Source: Sitta carolinensis | Taxonomy: Eukaryota; Chordata; Aves; Passeriformes; Sittidae | Length of the DNA stretch: 64,000 bases | Assembly: GCA_032173965.1 (NCBI GenBank) | Contig: CM063294.1 | Span: 4,696,452 to 4,760,451 of the forward strand | Reading direction: 5' to 3' | Shown here: piece after piece, positions 60,601 to 64,000 of the stretch | How the letters are laid out: each line of letters opens with the position of its first letter | Position numbering within the stretch: the stretch's first letter is position 1 | The notes under the pieces: generated by a model | Seen by the model: only the letters and a program-made list of their open reading frames with translations | The model's database searches: none | Told to the model about the DNA's origin: nothing | Program-made: the position numbers and the translations under genes

Positions 60601-62130
60601 CAAGATGGATAACACCCATGCTACAGCAGAAGAATTTCTCCCTTTTACAATCATCTTTATAATTTAACTAGCCTGAAGATTTTGTTGAACTGCAAGATGA
60701 TTTTAATGCTATTGAGAATAAATTAATTTCTGATCATACTTTCCATCAATGAACAGCTCTACCTAAACCCTCCTTTCGCCCCTCCCCACTCTCACTTTTG
60801 CTACCTACACACATAAAACAAAAGCTGATAGAGAACTGTGTCCATGGCTATGGCAGCACCCCTTTTACTGAAGCAACACTTCACTCCTGCCAGAATAAAT
60901 AAAGTGTTCTACATTAAGTTGATTCATCTCTCACATCTCTACAATGCTACTTCAGAATTGGGCTGTAAACCAAAATAAATTCATCTATTGTTATATCATT
61001 ACACTTAGTAAACATTTTTTATATCCCATTTTTCCTCAGTACGTCTGTATACGCCCAACCACTACAAAAAACAATAATTGATACTTTTTTCTCCTTTATG
61101 TTTCTGTCAGCCCATAATGTTCTTCAATTAGATGTAGATATGGGCTCTGAAGACAGCAAAGCAAGGTCATGCCAGTGGGAAATTACAAGTTACCAACCAC
61201 CCCACTACATTACAGCTCCACAGGAATTTTAATTACCCAGCAAGTTAGTATCTTATCTTGATTTGCTTATTTTATAACCAGAGAATTTTTTCCCAGTTCT
61301 GAGAGCACCTTCTTGTCTGATATCAATACCATCTAACAATTTATGCAGTGTTCACTCGTCCATAGATCTAATATTTAATTGCTTTATAATGTCCCTGACC
61401 TCACTATTTTGGGGAACAGAAATACAGCAAGAAAGGACAAACTGAGGTGATCGGGTAAATGAGTTTCACAAATCATTAACACCATGAAGAGCAAGGATTC
61501 GGTGCGTTACTTCAGCTTCATAGGATATAATTACATGTTTTGATTAGCAGATATATTTTCCCAGCCTCAGGTGTCAACAAGGGTTCAAGTGTATAACATG
61601 TATAAATGGGTGCTAATTTTACTAGTCATGAAAATGTGTTTCACTAATTACATTTATATCCTCTTAGCCCATTTCCATTTGATATTGCTTCTCTGTAGTA
61701 GCTCTTCCTGTTTATTTCCTTACAGTGACATTTGAGCTCTTCCAAATGACGTGATGATTCTAAAATTCACTAGGCATGGCAAGAGACTTTCCCACTGAAT
61801 ACCTGTTGTAGGCTTGAAAGAGGAACAAGGTTTACAGATCATTTCTGTCATTCTGTACTTCTGTGAACTGTAACCTGTTTAGGGTATTATCATCTGGGAT
61901 GAAAATCTTATGGCAAAAGTGGTGCCTTTCTTTCACCCAGCTGATTCTTGTTAGGCATGCAAGAATTTCTGACTGTTGACATCAAAGGAAAAAGGGAGCA
62001 AGCCTGTTGTAAGAGAGTGAAACCCTTTCTCCTTGTCCTGCACTTTCCTGACAGTCCTGCATGCCTTGTTCGCAGAAACGAGATCAGGAGCAGAAACTGC
62101 AAGAATCTCTTTTCACACAACCAGCTAAGA
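57698..62130. other. noncoding stretch
   Basis: No gene is recognised. It contains a GC-richer patch at 57780-57900, an A run at 58123-58135 and a perfect 7-bp-arm hairpin at about 58423-58443. AT-rich single-copy-like DNA makes up the rest. A minus-strand frame at 59587-59883 has a hydrophobic, protein-like composition, but its acceptor-like border lacks a pyrimidine tract. Confidence 0.55.
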
Positions 62131-62200
62131 ACAGTTTGGGTTGGAAGGGACTCAAAGATCATCTCCTTCCATGCCCTAATCAAAACCATGATGGAAAAAG
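62131..62200 (-). mobile_element. CR1 LINE 3' fragment
   Basis: It opens with an almost consensus CR1 3' signature in reverse orientation (a 20-base match ACAGTTTGGGTTGGAAGGGA), then CTCAAAGATCATCT and a diverged TTCCATGCCC block. The element reads on the minus strand with its 3' end to the left. The core is the best preserved of the three CR1 pieces here, which suggests a younger or slower-decayed copy. The right boundary is approximate. Confidence 0.85.
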
Positions 62201-64000
62201 TTTAAGGCTTTGGATAAAAGCAGGGCATGAAGCTATTAACCACTAAGCTATTATATGGGAATACCCAAATAAGGACAGGTTCCTATGATTCAGATTGCAA
62301 AACAAGGAAAAAACCCAATAGGTTTCCAAGTGTAAATATAGGAGCATGAGGAAAGCAAGCACCAATAGAACCAGTTTTACTGTCTATGCCCCTTTATTGC
62401 ATATTCAAACATAAGGGTTTGTCTTCCTTAAAAAGAAGGAAGTTTCTTCTTTTCATGAAGAAACTTTTTTAGAATAACATTAACATTTTCAAGCCAATGC
62501 TGCAATCTGTAACCCACATATATAATTAATTGGCTAATATGAAGCCACAACTTATCAGAAATTGATGTTAGCAAACAGCCAAAGACCTCACCAGCTCAGT
62601 CCTTTAGCTCATAATGTGGCATCAGACAGCATTGTTAGCTTGGTTGGGACAAAACCTTAGAGCACATGCTAAGAAGAACAATAAAACAAGGACAGAAAAT
62701 TCCAGTGTTCATACCCATACAATAAAATGCTGGTATAATCTCCTCAGAGCCTTCTCTTGCCACTGATAGGTCAAGAATTGCATTAAATATTTCAAATAAA
62801 ATAAAATTAAAATAATAATATAAAGGAAAAATCACATGGAAAGTACCAACATATTCCTATGTTGTAAAGTTATTGCAGGAGAGTACAGGTGTAGAGACTG
62901 GATCTATAAACTTGGACATGGATTGTTATACTTACATAGTAATTACTAACAACTGACAGACCTCAGAAAACATTAAGAGCTCAGTGCACGGATTTTAAAA
63001 AGTCAAACCTTGCCACCAGTATCAAGTAGAGGTGATTTACATTTCCCTTGTAAATATTCTGGAAGATTATGTATAGAATGACATAGTTCTATACACTACA
63101 TCTTATTATAGGATGTGATGACAACTTATGCTTATTCAGTCCATAACAAAAGTGCTGTCTCAAAGCCTATCTGGAACTCAACAAGTATACAGTGGCAATA
63201 CATTTACAAAAAAAAGCTAAAGAAGGATTAAAACCTTCAACTTGTAATAGGCACAGCATGGCAGGTAACCGAGCCTTGCAACAATTTACTGAAGCTGAAT
63301 GAAAACCTTATTACAAATGTAAGGTTTAAAAAATAGCAAGTACACGTGGATAAAATACAACCTTAAAACTACTATGGTATGGCTGGCACAACAGACCAAG
63401 TGTGAGTTCTTTTTTCACTCATCTCCTTTGCATGAGTTAGAGTTTCAGAATTACCCAGTTGGGTGGAAAAATGCAATTGAAGTAATGATATTTGTGATGA
63501 GAGGCTTCTTTTCTGTTGCTGTAGTTTAAAGGCTGCAGATAGCTTTGCCCTCCTTTTAATATTTTAAATTTGAAAAATGGGAGCAGTAAGGGCATAAATT
63601 CAAAGATATTGTATGCACGTTCATTTTAATGGAGTCATCAGTACTATTTAGTTAACAATGCACAAAACCTGCTCTTTCATATGGCCTTGCTAAAGGTTTT
63701 AAACACAAGCAGCCTCATTTCAGAGATGGGAATACTCACACAGAAAGGTAAGTGCACCTTTAAGTGTTTTAATCACAAGGGGATTAAATGTGCACGTTCG
63801 GCACTTGGCTAAAAAAAAAAAAATTACAATTTTCTGCATTTTATTTCTTTCCATTAACGTTCTTTTACTATATATAAGAGCTTTTTAGCAAGTCCAAACA
63901 AAAGCACTGTGGATAGCAAAGTATTTCACATATGTGAAGAATGTTTAAAGATTAATTCTTGGGGTTTTAATTGTATATACATCAAATTGAGTCAGCTGCC
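62201..64000. other. noncoding AT-rich stretch to the end of the window
   Basis: No gene is recognised. A perfect inverted repeat with 9-bp arms and an 8-base loop lies at 63070-63095. A-rich runs occur near 63206-63216 and 63811-63823. Nothing else is assignable. Confidence 0.6.

Noticed and set aside
1..64000. CRISPR arrays, operons, ribosome binding sites, rRNA or tRNA genes
   Set aside because: None is visible. The composition, CR1 fragments and LTR mark this as vertebrate noncoding DNA.

Overview
The window looks like noncoding, AT-rich vertebrate DNA, most probably from a bird and plausibly a songbird. The main evidence is three fragments with the characteristic 3' end of the avian CR1 LINE (about 10563, 34997 and 62131) and one retroviral LTR of a type I associate with songbird ERVL-like elements (about 18880-19576). 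CpG is scarce, homopolymer runs are frequent, and there are many short A-rich tracts interrupted by C. I see no bacterial-style gene organisation, no tRNA, rRNA or snRNA gene, and no CRISPR array. I did not recognise a protein-coding gene. The longest open frames (about 125-162 codons) are close to what chance predicts for 64 kb of roughly 39% GC DNA, and several of the longest sit in GC-rich patches where stop codons are rarer. The window is therefore either intergenic or lies inside a very large intron.

Layout. 1-4900: AT-rich sequence with two GC-rich islets (130-345, 1670-1915), a possibly constrained segment (3290-3790) and a pair of perfect hairpins (4751-4811). 4900-18880: mostly featureless, with one CR1 fragment, an 11-bp mini-repeat, a possible membrane-spanning exon on the minus strand (15246-15377, unproven) and a CpG-retaining segment (17000-17320). 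18880-19576: the LTR, apparently solo. 19580-34200: AT-rich sequence with GC-rich islets near 20810, 24040, 26160 and 27680, a composite T-run at 24912-24952, a possibly constrained segment (21950-22460) and a CCAAT/TATA pair at 28481-28551. 34213-35140: a CpG-retaining, repeat-free segment followed by a CR1 fragment. 35140-45060: a TATA/poly(A)-signal pair, a striking cluster of CpGs (37773-37792), nested complementary segments (44533-44590) and a 38-A run. 45060-64000: an LTR-like core on the minus strand (46770-46814), a 45-A run (49152-49196), a possible terminal exon (57531-57697, unproven) and the best-preserved CR1 3' end (62131-62200).

No set of genes working together can be described here, and I found no convincing new biological system. 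The most useful leads are the possible constrained segments, the two exon candidates with splice-like borders, and the small structured elements. All of them need alignment to other bird genomes to decide.
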